Assembly (NCBI GenBank): GCA_002085355.1
Contig: NATN01000051.1
Coordinates: 1-10,964 of the forward strand
Length of the DNA stretch: 10,964 nucleotides
Source of the DNA: Candidatus Zhuqueibacterota bacterium 4484_87
GTDB lineage: Bacteria; Zhuqueibacterota; Zhuqueibacteria; Thermofontimicrobiales; Thermofontimicrobiaceae
Reading direction: 5' to 3'
In this document: positions 1 to 7,786 of the stretch, piece by piece
How the letters are laid out: each line of letters begins with the position of its first letter
How positions within the stretch are numbered: the first letter of the stretch is position 1
Notes under the pieces: model-generated
Seen by the model: the letters and a program-made list of their open reading frames with translations, nothing else
What the model was told of the DNA's origin: nothing
Databases searched by the model: none
Position numbers and translations under genes: made by a program

Positions 1-1251
1 AGCGGTAATCGGATCTCTTTGATTTGCGGTAATAATGAATGCATAAGGCGCTTCGGTTTTTCCTTTTTCGATTCCCCGCAAATTCATTTGATAAAATCCG
101 CGCAAAATTCCTTCGCGATATTTCGCTGATGTTTCCAGAAAAGCATAAGTGGCAATGATTTCGTAATCGATGATGTCGCGCAAACGCCACCAGCCACCGC
201 GCCAGGGATTGGGGAAATTGATCTGTTGCCTGTATTCTGCCAGGCCCTTTCTGCCGCCGGAAAGTTCGTTCTCTTCGATAAAAATTGGTGTTGCCACGCG
301 GCAGCTTGCCAGTTCTGTAAGCAGGCTGACGATATTTTTCCACGCCGCAGTACGCGTGCCGCCGGGCCAATAAGAGTCAAACGCCCAGGTATCGATGACG
401 CCGGATTTTCCATTTTCTTCCAGCCGGAAAGACATATTCGAGCCATAGAGTGCTTCCAGACGCAGCAATAGGGGCGACAGGTGCGGACTCATCGGGTCTT
501 CGTAAGGCGGAACAAACATGCGCGGGCCCGTGCTTCCCATCTGGTGTTCATCAAGATGCACTTGCGGGAACCATTCCTGACTCATGACTTTGTTGATTAA
601 TTTTGACTCTTTCATATTGAGCATGTAGAAATCGCGATTAGTGTCGTGTCCTACGTAACGGTGGTAGAGCCAGGGCATTCTGCCACCTTCGTATTCCGTG
701 CCCACCCATTTTCTGTACCAGTCGGTGACCATAAGTTGTCCGTCCGGATTAGCCGAAGGCATTAGAATAAGAACGACATTATCCAGATAAAATTTAGCCT
801 GTTCGTCATTCCGAGTAGCAAGCTCGTAAGCAATTTCCATGGACATCTGGCTGGCGCCGATTTCTGTAGAGTGAATATTACAGGTGATAAATGCGGTCAC
901 TTTTCCGTTTTGGATTAAATTTTCCGCTTGCTGTTGCGTTAAAAGTTCAGGATGCGCCAGTTGATAATTTTGCTTTTTGATATTTCCCAGATTGCGAATA
1001 TTTTTTTTCGAAGAGATAACGGCGATAATCATGTCATTGCCGTCTGTAGTTTTGCCAAGATTGAAAACTTCAATGCGAGGTGAATTTTTTGCAAGCAAAG
1101 ACAAATATTCAGAGATTTGATGATAATTAGCTAATTTCCTGTCTGCGCCAAGAGGAAATCCCAGGAAATTGTCAGGAGACTGAATTTGTGCCTGAAGAGA
1201 GAGAGAAACAATAAAAAGAAACAGCGCTAAAAACTTCACCCGTTTTATCAT
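1..1251 (-). CDS. Secreted M14 zinc carboxypeptidase, C-terminus cut by window edge
   Basis: The 417 visible residues start at an ATG preceded by GGAGG four bases upstream. Residues 1-22 form a signal peptide (MIKRVK, then a hydrophobic stretch ending LSLQAQ), so the enzyme is probably exported. The M14 signature is complete: HSTE at 127-130 (first two zinc ligands H127 and E130), NPDG at 168-171, NRDF at 205-208 (substrate carboxylate site), H232 in VHLDEH (probable third zinc ligand) and E313 in LLTELAS (probable catalytic glutamate). The family removes C-terminal residues from peptides with a metal-bound water. The frame is still open at base 1, so a C-terminal domain probably lies outside the window. 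It is transcribed away from the EamA transporter gene across a 230-bp gap. Family assignment is firm; substrate is unknown. It is a different subtype from the second M14 gene at 3034-4512. Confidence 0.9.
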   Translation of the reverse strand, partial: MIKRVKFLALFLFIVSLSLQAQIQSPDNFLGFPLGADRKLANYHQISEYLSLLAKNSPRIEVFNLGKTTDGNDMIIAVISSKKNIRNLGNIKKQNYQLAHPELLTQQQAENLIQNGKVTAFITCNIHSTEIGASQMSMEIAYELATRNDEQAKFYLDNVVLILMPSANPDGQLMVTDWYRKWVGTEYEGGRMPWLYHRYVGHDTNRDFYMLNMKESKLINKVMSQEWFPQVHLDEHQMGSTGPRMFVPPYEDPMSPHLSPLLLRLEALYGSNMSFRLEENGKSGVIDTWAFDSYWPGGTRTAAWKNIVSLLTELASCRVATPIFIEENELSGGRKGLAEYRQQINFPNPWRGGWWRLRDIIDYEIIATYAFLETSAKYREGILRGFYQMNLRGIEKGKTEAPYAFIITANQRDPITA

Positions 1252-1320
1252 CTGTCCTCCAGAAAATGAAAGTTTTCGCTTTGATTTGAGATATTTTTTT
1301 GCTATTTTTGCATTAATTTT

Positions 1321-1348
1321 AATATAGGAATTTTCTTTTAGAATGCAA
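1321..1348 (-). promoter_or_regulatory. Possible sigma70-type promoter of the M14 peptidase gene
   Basis: Reading the minus strand, TTGCAT (1348-1343) is followed after 16 bp by TATATT (1326-1321). The -10 box matches five of six consensus bases; the -35 box only three. Transcription would begin near 1314, giving a leader of about 60 nt before the ATG at 1251. The surrounding DNA is very AT-rich, so chance matches are easy and this call is tentative. Confidence 0.35.
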
Positions 1349-1417
1349 GGAAAAAATTTTGATTTGATGGTTTTTTATTGGGAAAAAAGTTTCATAATGG
1401 TGATTCTCTGCTTTGTT

Positions 1418-1450
1418 AAGTGTACTGCACCTTTAAGGTGCAGCACACTT
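1418..1450. repeat. 33-bp near-perfect palindrome between divergent genes
   Basis: The left arm AAGTGTACTGCACCTT (1418-1433) and the right arm (1435-1450) are reverse complements except for one position (T in the left-arm complement, C in the right arm), with a single T at the centre (1434). It lies 32 bp before the transporter ATG and 167 bp before the M14 ATG, in opposite orientations. No T-run follows on either strand, so it is a poor terminator. It could be an operator, a leader hairpin affecting the transporter mRNA, or a copy of a dispersed palindromic repeat; the sequence alone does not decide. Confidence 0.7.
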
Positions 1451-1481
1451 TGGAAAGGAATTTTGAGGGAATTTTTTATTG

Positions 1482-2387
1482 ATGTCTATTAATCAGAAAG
1501 CTGTAGTTGTTCTCGGATTCGGCTTGATGGCGATTTCCGTGGCGTCCGTTCTCATTAAAATCTGTGCTGCGCCGGCGTTGGTCATTGCAGTCTATCGGCT
1601 CGGTTTTGCGTCGATTTTTTACCTCACGATTAACAGAATATCGCGCAAGCCTTTGATTCGAAATCTTGATTCGGGACAAATAAAGATAATTCTGATTTCA
1701 GCAGTTTTTTTGACAATTCATTTCGCGACCTGGATCACGTCGCTGAAATTTACTTCTGTCGCCAGTTCTGTGGTGCTGGTGCAAAGCTCACCAATTTTTG
1801 TCGCCATTGGAAGTATCATTTTTTTGAAAGAAAAACCGAATGGTTTGATGATTCTGGGAATTGTCTTTGCCCTGGTCGGCAGTGTGATCATTAGTGTGCA
1901 CGATTTTTCTCTTGATGAAAATTCGCTCACTGGAAATTTGCTTGCCATTGGCGGCGCCATCGGCGCCGCTGGTTATCTGCTTTCCGGAAGGCATTTGAGA
2001 AAAAATCTGGATACTTTTCAGTACGTTGCAGTTTTGTATTCCATTACGACAATCTTTTTGCTCGTTCTGGCCTTTGGCAATGGGGCAGATCTCATTCATT
2101 ACGATTGGCGTATCTTTGCTTTGTTTGCCGCAATTGCATTTTTCCCGCAGGTGATCGGACACACGTCTTTTAACTGGGCGTTGGCGTTTTTTAGCGCTAC
2201 AGCAGTGTCCATTGTTGCTCTTGGCGAACCCATCGGTGCGACAATCCTGGCGTACTTTTTTCTTGGTGAAAAGTTGACGCTGGTGAAAATGCTCGGCGGG
2301 ATTGTAATTTTGATAGGGGTGACGATGGCAATTCTTTCAGAAGGGCGGGCGACTTCAAAGTTGAAAATAAAAAACCAGGCCTCTTGA
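1482..2387 (+). CDS. EamA/DMT-family membrane transporter
   Basis: This is a 301-residue integral membrane protein of the drug/metabolite transporter superfamily. Its length and roughly ten hydrophobic segments fit two repeated five-helix EamA units (about residues 7-140 and 150-288). Family-typical stretches are TSVASSVVLVQSSPIFVAI at the end of helix 3 into helix 4 followed by FLKEKP, and in the second half SIVALGEPIGATILAYFFLGE. The family exports or imports small metabolites such as amino acids; the substrate cannot be read here. ATG at 1482 is chosen; GAGGGA at 1465-1470 is 11 bases upstream, a little far. A TTG immediately before it (1479) would give the better 8-base spacing and add one residue. 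It is the only plus-strand gene in the window and ends in a terminator shared with the converging lipoprotein gene. The final 15 residues are polar and cytoplasmic or periplasmic. Confidence 0.9.
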   Translation: MSINQKAVVVLGFGLMAISVASVLIKICAAPALVIAVYRLGFASIFYLTINRISRKPLIRNLDSGQIKIILISAVFLTIHFATWITSLKFTSVASSVVLVQSSPIFVAIGSIIFLKEKPNGLMILGIVFALVGSVIISVHDFSLDENSLTGNLLAIGGAIGAAGYLLSGRHLRKNLDTFQYVAVLYSITTIFLLVLAFGNGADLIHYDWRIFALFAAIAFFPQVIGHTSFNWALAFFSATAVSIVALGEPIGATILAYFFLGEKLTLVKMLGGIVILIGVTMAILSEGRATSKLKIKNQAS

Positions 2388-2404
2388 AGAAACCTGGTTT
2401 TTTT
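2369..2404. terminator. Bidirectional intrinsic terminator between converging genes
   Basis: AAAAAACCAGG (2369-2379) pairs with CCTGGTTTTTTT (2393-2404). The loop can form a small inner stem, TCTT-G-AAGA (2382-2390), after a CC/AA mismatch. The hairpin is followed by a T-run on each strand, so it can stop both the transporter transcript and the minus-strand transcript ending at 2434. The transporter stop codon (2385-2387) lies inside the loop. Confidence 0.85.
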
Positions 2405-2433
2405 AATAATCATGCGGTTTTTCAATTTCTATG

Positions 2434-3018
2434 TTATTTTTTAGGCAGCGGCTTCATCACAATCAATGTTTTACCTGCCAAAAGAATCTTTATCTTTTTG
2501 ATTTTCTCGCGGCTGAAATTTTGTTGATCAAGCCCCTTCCAAAAATCTTCCACCAATTTAGCATCTTCCGAGTTCGGCGCAGTCATTCCCACGCTTCGCC
2601 AGAAATCCGATGGCAGCATGAGTTTGAATTGCACCGATTTCCCGGGTTTAATCGCTGACGCAGAAGGATATTTATCAACCTGGGGCTTGCGCAGCACAAA
2701 TTCTTTATCATCAGGCGTATAAATATAAAATTGGTCTGTTTGATAATTTATTTCTATCGGCTGTTTCGTTTCGTTGGTGACTTTGATGACAAGGTCATTT
2801 CTATCCATTTCTCCGTAGGCATAAAACTTGGAATCCATGGTCTGACTGCCGGTGTAAGATGCTCCGTAATTCTGCGAATAGGATGTGATTTTGAATTTTG
2901 CTTCATCTTCGGGGTTCATTTTGACGCCAAAGAAGTCATTCATTGCATGTGGCGCTGCGCAACTTAACAACCATAAAATAGCTGCACTGATAATTAAATT
3001 AATTTTCTTGTTTTGCAT
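2434..3018 (-). CDS. Putative small lipoprotein of unknown function
   Basis: I do not recognise a named family for this 194-residue protein. It starts with a lysine-bearing N-terminus, a hydrophobic helix and a lipobox LLSC with C20 as the predicted lipidated cysteine; alanines follow it, with no aspartate retention signal at +2. Residues about 73-135 look like a beta-sandwich of the kind found in secreted proteins with an N/TxT-type domain: strand-rich, with DLVIKVTNET, then IEINYQTDQFYIYTPDD, then a KPGKSVQFKLMLP turn. The C-terminal 35 residues are rich in lysine. An AGGGAAA ribosome-binding site precedes the ATG. It begins 15 bp after the stop of the M14 peptidase gene, so it is very likely co-transcribed with it, and it is the last gene before the terminator. 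The export prediction is fairly secure; the function is open. Confidence 0.8.
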   Translation of the reverse strand: MQNKKINLIISAAILWLLSCAAPHAMNDFFGVKMNPEDEAKFKITSYSQNYGASYTGSQTMDSKFYAYGEMDRNDLVIKVTNETKQPIEINYQTDQFYIYTPDDKEFVLRKPQVDKYPSASAIKPGKSVQFKLMLPSDFWRSVGMTAPNSEDAKLVEDFWKGLDQQNFSREKIKKIKILLAGKTLIVMKPLPKK

Positions 3019-3033
3019 AAGTTTTCCCTTTGT

Positions 3034-4512
3034 TTAATTTTGAGAAATTTCCCGAAAAATTGGAAATTCTTTCCCTTTGATTAAATAGCGGTACTCCGGA
3101 TAATGAGACAAACCGTAAAAACTTTGCGGTTCAAAAATTTGGACGATTTGTATTGCCCGTTCGTTCGTCGTAGGAATGCGAATGCTGCCTGCCGGAATCT
3201 CCTTTTGGGTGCGAATAAATTTCCCCGCCGGAATGATCGTATCGCGACTTTCGTAATGCAGTGTGTCGGTTCCTGTGATTCGGAATATTTCCACTACCAT
3301 TTTTTCCTTTTTATCAAATTTCGCGAACGGGAAATTGTGACTATCCAATAATTCAATAATTTGTTGGGTTGGATTAATGATGATGTACGCATTCGGTCGG
3401 GAGACCGTGAGCAATTTTTCCGGTTCCGGTCTGTAGTCCGGCAGCACAACTTTTTCCTCGCGGAAATCAGATGTCTTTTTCAAACTGACTTCCAATGGGT
3501 GACTGTATTTTTTCGTGTAATCAGCCACGATCACAACGGAATCCGGGTATTCTTTTTTCGCGTTTCTGCGGATTTCATCGACGAGTTTTTTGATCTGCGC
3601 TGACTTTTCCTGACATTGAGAAATGAAATTTTCAATGAGCGTTTGCTGATACTTTGCACGCTGCCAGATTTGCTCAGATTTTCCGAGTGGGTTGAGCCCC
3701 TCCAAAATGAAAGAAAGTGTGAGCTGAATGCCGAAACCGTTCCTGCCATCATTGATGTCTGTAGTGCTGTGACGCACAAAATCATTCAGACCGCCTTTTG
3801 TGATCAAATACCGATTGGCGCGCACGCCTCGGTCCCGGGTGGATTGAATTGTCGGCTGAAGAATTTCATTCAGGGCAAAATTTTTCAGCGTCTCCGGAAT
3901 TGCCGGATTGGTGATGCAATCCAGTTGTTCACCAAAATCTTTGATATATCCCTCTTTGAGCCAGGTGCGAAATCCGTATTCGTGAACATCGAGCGTAACT
4001 TGTGGCAGATATTTATGAAAAATTTTGTGCAGAGCGCGCGTCTCTGGTTCTGTGAGAATGACGTGGTTGCGGTTCAGATCGTAGCGGTTTCCGTTGCGCC
4101 GGCGATTTACTTCATTGCCGTCCGGGTTGACCATGGGAACGAAAATCAAATTCAGTTTACTGAAATCGTAATGTTTCGGATTGAGATAAATTTCGTGCAA
4201 AATCATGAGCAGCGCTTCTTTGCCGGATGGCTCATTTCCGTGCTGCTGGGCGAAAATCATGACGGTTGTATTTTCGGATTTCCACTGTTTCCGTGGAGGA
4301 GAAAATACAACAGGGATTTCCCGCTGCTGATGCGATTTTCCGGCAATTTCCATCTCCAGCACATCCGAAGCGGCAGTGATTTTTCCCAGATATTCAACCA
4401 TTTCTGCATTCGAAGTGCCAATCGGAGGCGTCTGTTTTTCGAGAGGAAGGCGGATTTGAGCAAAGAGAAGAACAGGGGAAAGAAAAATTAATATAGCAGT
4501 TGTGCGTTTCAT
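3034..4512 (-). CDS. Secreted M14-family zinc carboxypeptidase
   Basis: This 492-residue protein has a signal peptide (residues 1-19, ending LLFAQ). M14 active-site elements appear in order: QQHGNEP with zinc ligands H91 and E94, VNPDGNE at 128-134, DLNRNH with N147 and R148 for the substrate carboxylate, DVHEYG with zinc ligand H177, and ILEGL with E271 as likely catalytic glutamate. The catalytic domain covers roughly 35-300. A lysine-rich helical linker follows to about 345, then a strand-rich domain (about 375-485) containing RPNAYIII and IFEPQSFYGL; from memory, related M14 proteins carry a similar C-terminal part. It probably trims peptides outside the cytoplasm. The start has GAGGG seven bases upstream. 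The gene lies 67 bp after nrnA and 15 bp before the lipoprotein gene. A long open frame on the opposite strand is antisense noise. Confidence 0.92.
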   Translation of the reverse strand: MKRTTAILIFLSPVLLFAQIRLPLEKQTPPIGTSNAEMVEYLGKITAASDVLEMEIAGKSHQQREIPVVFSPPRKQWKSENTTVMIFAQQHGNEPSGKEALLMILHEIYLNPKHYDFSKLNLIFVPMVNPDGNEVNRRRNGNRYDLNRNHVILTEPETRALHKIFHKYLPQVTLDVHEYGFRTWLKEGYIKDFGEQLDCITNPAIPETLKNFALNEILQPTIQSTRDRGVRANRYLITKGGLNDFVRHSTTDINDGRNGFGIQLTLSFILEGLNPLGKSEQIWQRAKYQQTLIENFISQCQEKSAQIKKLVDEIRRNAKKEYPDSVVIVADYTKKYSHPLEVSLKKTSDFREEKVVLPDYRPEPEKLLTVSRPNAYIIINPTQQIIELLDSHNFPFAKFDKKEKMVVEIFRITGTDTLHYESRDTIIPAGKFIRTQKEIPAGSIRIPTTNERAIQIVQIFEPQSFYGLSHYPEYRYLIKGKEFPIFREISQN

Positions 4513-4579
4513 CTGTGCCCTCTTTTTTTGTCAATGAGGTTTTTTTTATGTTGCGATGAGAGAACAATATTTTTGAAAT

Positions 4580-5566
4580 TTACATAACCCTGCCCAATTC
4601 TTCCAGTACTTGCGGCACTAATTCGTTCAGGGGTATTTCCACCTGAGCGCCGGCAGCAAAGTGGTGACCTCCGCCGCCAAATTTTTGTGCGACCTGATTA
4701 ATGACAATTCTCCCTTTGGAACGTAAGCTGATTTTTATGTCTGCTTCATCGATCTCAGTGAACATCAGACTGACTTCAACGCCTTCAATGGTGCGGGGAA
4801 TCTCAGGGAAACCTTCCGTGTCCCAGACCGATGCGTGATGTTTGTCAAACATTTCTTTTGTCAGAGCAAACCACGCCAATTTGCCTTCGAATTCATAATG
4901 CAGATTGATGAGCGCTTCGCCGAGCAGCGCCATTTTTGCCGGGGAGTTTTGTTCGTAAACCAGACTGTAAATTTCTTTGGTGTCAATGTCATACTTTAGC
5001 AACTTGGATGCTACAAGATGGGTGCGCGAGGTTGTATTGGAAAATCGAAAGGAGCCGGTATCGGTCAAAATGCATGTGTAGAGTGCAATTGCAGCGCGGA
5101 GCGTAAAAGGGAATTTTACCTTTTCCAGAAATTCATAAAGCAACTCGCCGGTGGAAGATGCTTCTTCTCGAATCAAATCCACGTCGGCGAACTGGTAATT
5201 CACATGATGGTGATCGATACAAATTGCCGGCGCCTGGGATTCGTTCATAATTTTGCCGATGTCCTGCAAGCGTCCCCAGTCGCTAATGTCCAAAACAATG
5301 AAAACATCGGCGCTTCGCAGCAATTGTTCGTGTTCTTCTTTATCAAAATGAATAAATTCCTGATTCTCGTCCAAAAACGAATAATTTTTCGGAGTTTCTG
5401 ATATGTTTACAATGTGAACGGTTTTGTTCAAATAGCGCAAATATTCTGCCATTGCCACCTCGGATCCCAGGGCGTCGCCGTCAGGATTCAGGTGCGTTGT
5501 GATGACAAATTTTTTATTCTCCCGAATAATCTTGTCGATTTTTTTGACTATTGCTGCATCAATCAT
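4580..5566 (-). CDS. nrnA: NrnA-type DHH phosphoesterase (oligoribonuclease / pAp phosphatase)
   Basis: This 328-residue protein has every hallmark of the DHH/DHHA1 family. Motif I is HLNPDGDALGS (H25, D29, D31), motif II has D93 in VLDISDWGRL, motif III is DHHH at 118-121, motif IV has D169 in LTDTGSFR, and the C-terminal DHHA1 motif is GGGGHHFAAGA at 297-307. Family members of this size use two Mn ions to degrade 2-5-nt RNA remnants and to dephosphorylate 3'-phosphoadenosine 5'-phosphate; some hydrolyse linear dinucleotides from cyclic dinucleotide turnover. No exporting signal is present, so it acts in the cytoplasm. The start was set to the ATG at 5566, not a TTG 15 bases upstream, because GAGGA (5579-5575) sits eight bases before the ATG. 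The preceding gene ends four bases earlier, which implies translational coupling. All catalytic residues are intact. Confidence 0.9.
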   Translation of the reverse strand: MIDAAIVKKIDKIIRENKKFVITTHLNPDGDALGSEVAMAEYLRYLNKTVHIVNISETPKNYSFLDENQEFIHFDKEEHEQLLRSADVFIVLDISDWGRLQDIGKIMNESQAPAICIDHHHVNYQFADVDLIREEASSTGELLYEFLEKVKFPFTLRAAIALYTCILTDTGSFRFSNTTSRTHLVASKLLKYDIDTKEIYSLVYEQNSPAKMALLGEALINLHYEFEGKLAWFALTKEMFDKHHASVWDTEGFPEIPRTIEGVEVSLMFTEIDEADIKISLRSKGRIVINQVAQKFGGGGHHFAAGAQVEIPLNELVPQVLEELGRVM

Positions 5567-5570
5567 AACT

Positions 5571-7733
5571 TCATTCCTCAATTAACAAACGGCCATAGCC
5601 GATATTTTCTCTTTCGTCGAGTGCTTTAATGACCAGCGAATGAATCTTGTCGCTGAACTGCGCAAGCGGCACAATGAAAGTTTCGTGTTTCGCATCGCTC
5701 ACCCCGTCCCGGGGATTGACCCATTGCCATTTTTCCGCATTGAGCGAAATGTAAACTTCGCGGATCGTACTCAGTTCATCTGTCACAACAAAGTACAATT
5801 GCATCTTTTGCGATTTATCCTTTGCAACACGGATGTTTTTTACCTGCGGCGGTGTATGATCCACAACGAACCAGTTGCTAACGCGTTCAGCTTTTTTCGC
5901 CGTATTAATCGGATTTTGTGCCAAATCACTGGCGATAAGCTTTATTTGATATTTTCCGTCAGGTATTGTTCGACTATCCCAGATGTAAGACTGCTTTTTC
6001 TGATCTTTTTTTATGAGCCAAAATGATTTGCCTCTTTCATGGCGAATTTGTATTTCAAAAGTAAGCTGATCCTGATTCGGGTCATTTGCCTTCCAGGAAA
6101 TTTTAAAATAGCCATTCCTTCGGGATATCAATGCGCCGGGTGTCGGTGTTATTGGTTTGCTCAATGAACTTTCCAGGGCGTCCAGAGAAGCAATATCCAT
6201 GATTAGGGAAGAAGATGATTTTTTGCGTGATGAATTTTTACGTTCGCTCAACGGCTCCACTTGCAAATTTGTTATTTGCGGCGGAAAATTTTTCTGCTGG
6301 TAGGAGACGCGAATGTCCTGAATGAAATTTTTCTCATTGTGTTGCTTTTCTCGCAGGTTTACTTTCCACTGCAAAAATCTGGCGTTCGGACTGATGATTT
6401 TGCCGCGGCCCGCGCCTGCTTCGATCACTTTTTGCCACGGGCTCCATGTTTCTGACGGTTTTTCTGTGTTGCCGGAACGCGTGAAAAATACGGCTTTGAT
6501 TGTGCCTGATTTTTGCCATTGAATTTCGCCCCATTGGCTCATGGCACGGGCGTCAAAAGCGGATGACGCAAAAGTCCCTTTTTGTGAAGGTTTCGATTTC
6601 AGGCGATAAAATGCCAGCAAGTTTGAAGTGGCAAGTACCATCTCTTTATCATTTAATTTGATGATCGAGGAAATCTGGGGTTCAGCGACTTGCACGGTTT
6701 GGGAAAAATTGTTTGCATCTGTGCAGTCGATTCGGTATAATTTGCCCTTTTCGCCTGTCCCTGCCAGTAAATGACCTTTGTCATAATTCATAGAGTAAAT
6801 TGCTTCTCCTGCTGGCGGTTGCCAAAGGATTTGTGCAAAACCGTCCTTTGTTACAGAGATGATCGCTGTGTTGATTGAGTGAGTGCCAGCGTCAGAACTA
6901 CTGAAAGAAATCACCTGAAGCTGGTCCGCAAGTGAAGATGGCTTTTGTTTATTGCTATCGGATCGCTTTTTGGGCGCGCCGGTTCCTTTTCTGCTGACAG
7001 CAAGCATATAAATTGTGCCATCCGCAGCCACTTCAATCTGTCTGATTTCCTGATAACTGCAATCGCAAAGTACATAGCCCTCGCCATTTGAATCGATTCG
7101 GTAGAGGTAACCCAAGTTACTAGTGCCGACGAGCAAATTCCCACTATTGTCAAATGCCAACGAACGTGCGTGCAAGTCTCCTGTACGGTAAAATTTCTCA
7201 ATTTTTCCATTAACGTCAATTTTGTAAATGACTCCGCTGTCTCCTGTTGCAGCGAAACATTCGTTCTTTTCACTGAAAATCAAATCCCATACGTATTTCT
7301 CATTCAGTTGAGCAAACAGTTTTTTCGATCCATTGGGAAGAATGCGGTAGATTTTTGCGTCGGGTGATGTGGCGACAAAAAGTTGACCTTTTTTATTTTG
7401 CGCGAGGGCAAAAATTTCCAGATCGGATTGTCGGAAAACAGTATCAATTTTTCCCGCGGAAGAAACACGCAGCAGCAAAGCGCCGTCTCCACTTGCTGCA
7501 TAAATATTTCCCTGTGCGTCACTGATAGCATCCCAAAGAAAAGGTCGGCTGGTCGCTGCTATTTTACTCAAACGCGGAGACAAACTGAGCTTTCCCATAT
7601 TGGAGACACAAACCCCTGCTGGTTTTCCATCAGCAAAGTCTTTCAAATTTTGATAATTTTTAAAAGTTGGTTGCGATGAATGCAGCAAAAATGGAAATGC
7701 AAGAAAAAAAATGATCATAGACCGAAATCGCAT
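5571..7733 (-). CDS. Secreted beta-propeller protein with C-terminal Ig/FN3-like domains
   Basis: This 720-residue protein starts with a signal peptide (residues about 1-20, ending LLHSSQ). Residues 65-380 hold repeated blades with a consensus like G-x-L-x-x-G-T-x-x-x-G-x-L-Y-R-I-D; clear copies start near 76, 116, 157, 198 and 320, and the whole resembles an NHL/SMP-30-type beta-propeller. A basic, low-complexity insert (about 250-280) interrupts it. Residues 390-480 form a second module (SAFDARAMSQWGEIQW, then TRSGNTEKPSETWSPW, then FLQWKVNL), which I recall accompanying such propellers. A Ser/Arg-rich linker (495-535) leads to two FN3-like domains (about 540-625, with SWKANDPNQDQLTFEIQI and PDGKYQIKLIASD, and 626-720). 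No catalytic motif is visible, so a binding or scaffold role is likely. AGGGAAA precedes the ATG. It lies between the S55-like gene (53-bp gap) and nrnA (4-bp gap). Confidence 0.8.
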   Translation of the reverse strand: MRFRSMIIFFLAFPFLLHSSQPTFKNYQNLKDFADGKPAGVCVSNMGKLSLSPRLSKIAATSRPFLWDAISDAQGNIYAASGDGALLLRVSSAGKIDTVFRQSDLEIFALAQNKKGQLFVATSPDAKIYRILPNGSKKLFAQLNEKYVWDLIFSEKNECFAATGDSGVIYKIDVNGKIEKFYRTGDLHARSLAFDNSGNLLVGTSNLGYLYRIDSNGEGYVLCDCSYQEIRQIEVAADGTIYMLAVSRKGTGAPKKRSDSNKQKPSSLADQLQVISFSSSDAGTHSINTAIISVTKDGFAQILWQPPAGEAIYSMNYDKGHLLAGTGEKGKLYRIDCTDANNFSQTVQVAEPQISSIIKLNDKEMVLATSNLLAFYRLKSKPSQKGTFASSAFDARAMSQWGEIQWQKSGTIKAVFFTRSGNTEKPSETWSPWQKVIEAGAGRGKIISPNARFLQWKVNLREKQHNEKNFIQDIRVSYQQKNFPPQITNLQVEPLSERKNSSRKKSSSSLIMDIASLDALESSLSKPITPTPGALISRRNGYFKISWKANDPNQDQLTFEIQIRHERGKSFWLIKKDQKKQSYIWDSRTIPDGKYQIKLIASDLAQNPINTAKKAERVSNWFVVDHTPPQVKNIRVAKDKSQKMQLYFVVTDELSTIREVYISLNAEKWQWVNPRDGVSDAKHETFIVPLAQFSDKIHSLVIKALDERENIGYGRLLIEE
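5575..5579 (-). promoter_or_regulatory. Ribosome-binding site of nrnA inside the upstream gene
   Basis: GAGGA on the minus strand, eight bases before the ATG at 5566, lies within the last two sense codons (Glu-Glu) of the beta-propeller gene. This fixes the nrnA start and rules out the TTG at 5581, which would overlap the site itself. Confidence 0.7.
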
Positions 7734-7756
7734 AAGATTTCCCTTTATTTGAAGTC

Positions 7757-7785
7757 AGAATATTGCAGGTTGCGGATTATCTCAA
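7757..7785 (-). promoter_or_regulatory. Possible internal promoter before the beta-propeller gene
   Basis: On the minus strand TTGAGA (7785-7780) and TATTCT (7762-7757) are separated by 17 bp. They match consensus at five and four positions. Transcription would begin about 7750, only about 17 nt before the start codon and just upstream of the ribosome-binding site. It would allow propeller, nrnA and M14 expression apart from the S55-like gene. Evidence is a motif match only. Confidence 0.3.
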
Positions 7786-7786
7786 C

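Noticed and set aside
84..446. A 120-codon frame on the minus strand in a second register
   Set aside because: It overlaps the edge-truncated M14 gene in another frame and has no motif or ribosome-binding site.
1958..1976. Repeated GGCGCC strings in the transporter gene
   Set aside because: They encode a normal glycine/alanine-rich helix turn and are explained by codon choice, not by a site.
3616..4491. A 291-codon open frame on the plus strand
   Set aside because: It lies entirely antisense to the M14 gene, whose motifs and start site are clear, and its translation shows no family signature.
4529..4534. A perfect TTGACA box on the minus strand before the M14 gene
   Set aside because: A -10 box at normal spacing would fall inside the coding region and no TATAAT-like sequence is there.
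4513..4579. A possible terminator between nrnA and the M14 gene (CCTC/GAGG stem)
   Set aside because: Only four base pairs with a long loop and no T-run after it, so transcription probably continues.
5567..5581. A longer nrnA start at a TTG codon
   Set aside because: The Shine-Dalgarno site GAGGA would lie inside the coding region, and the downstream ATG has an ideal eight-base spacing.
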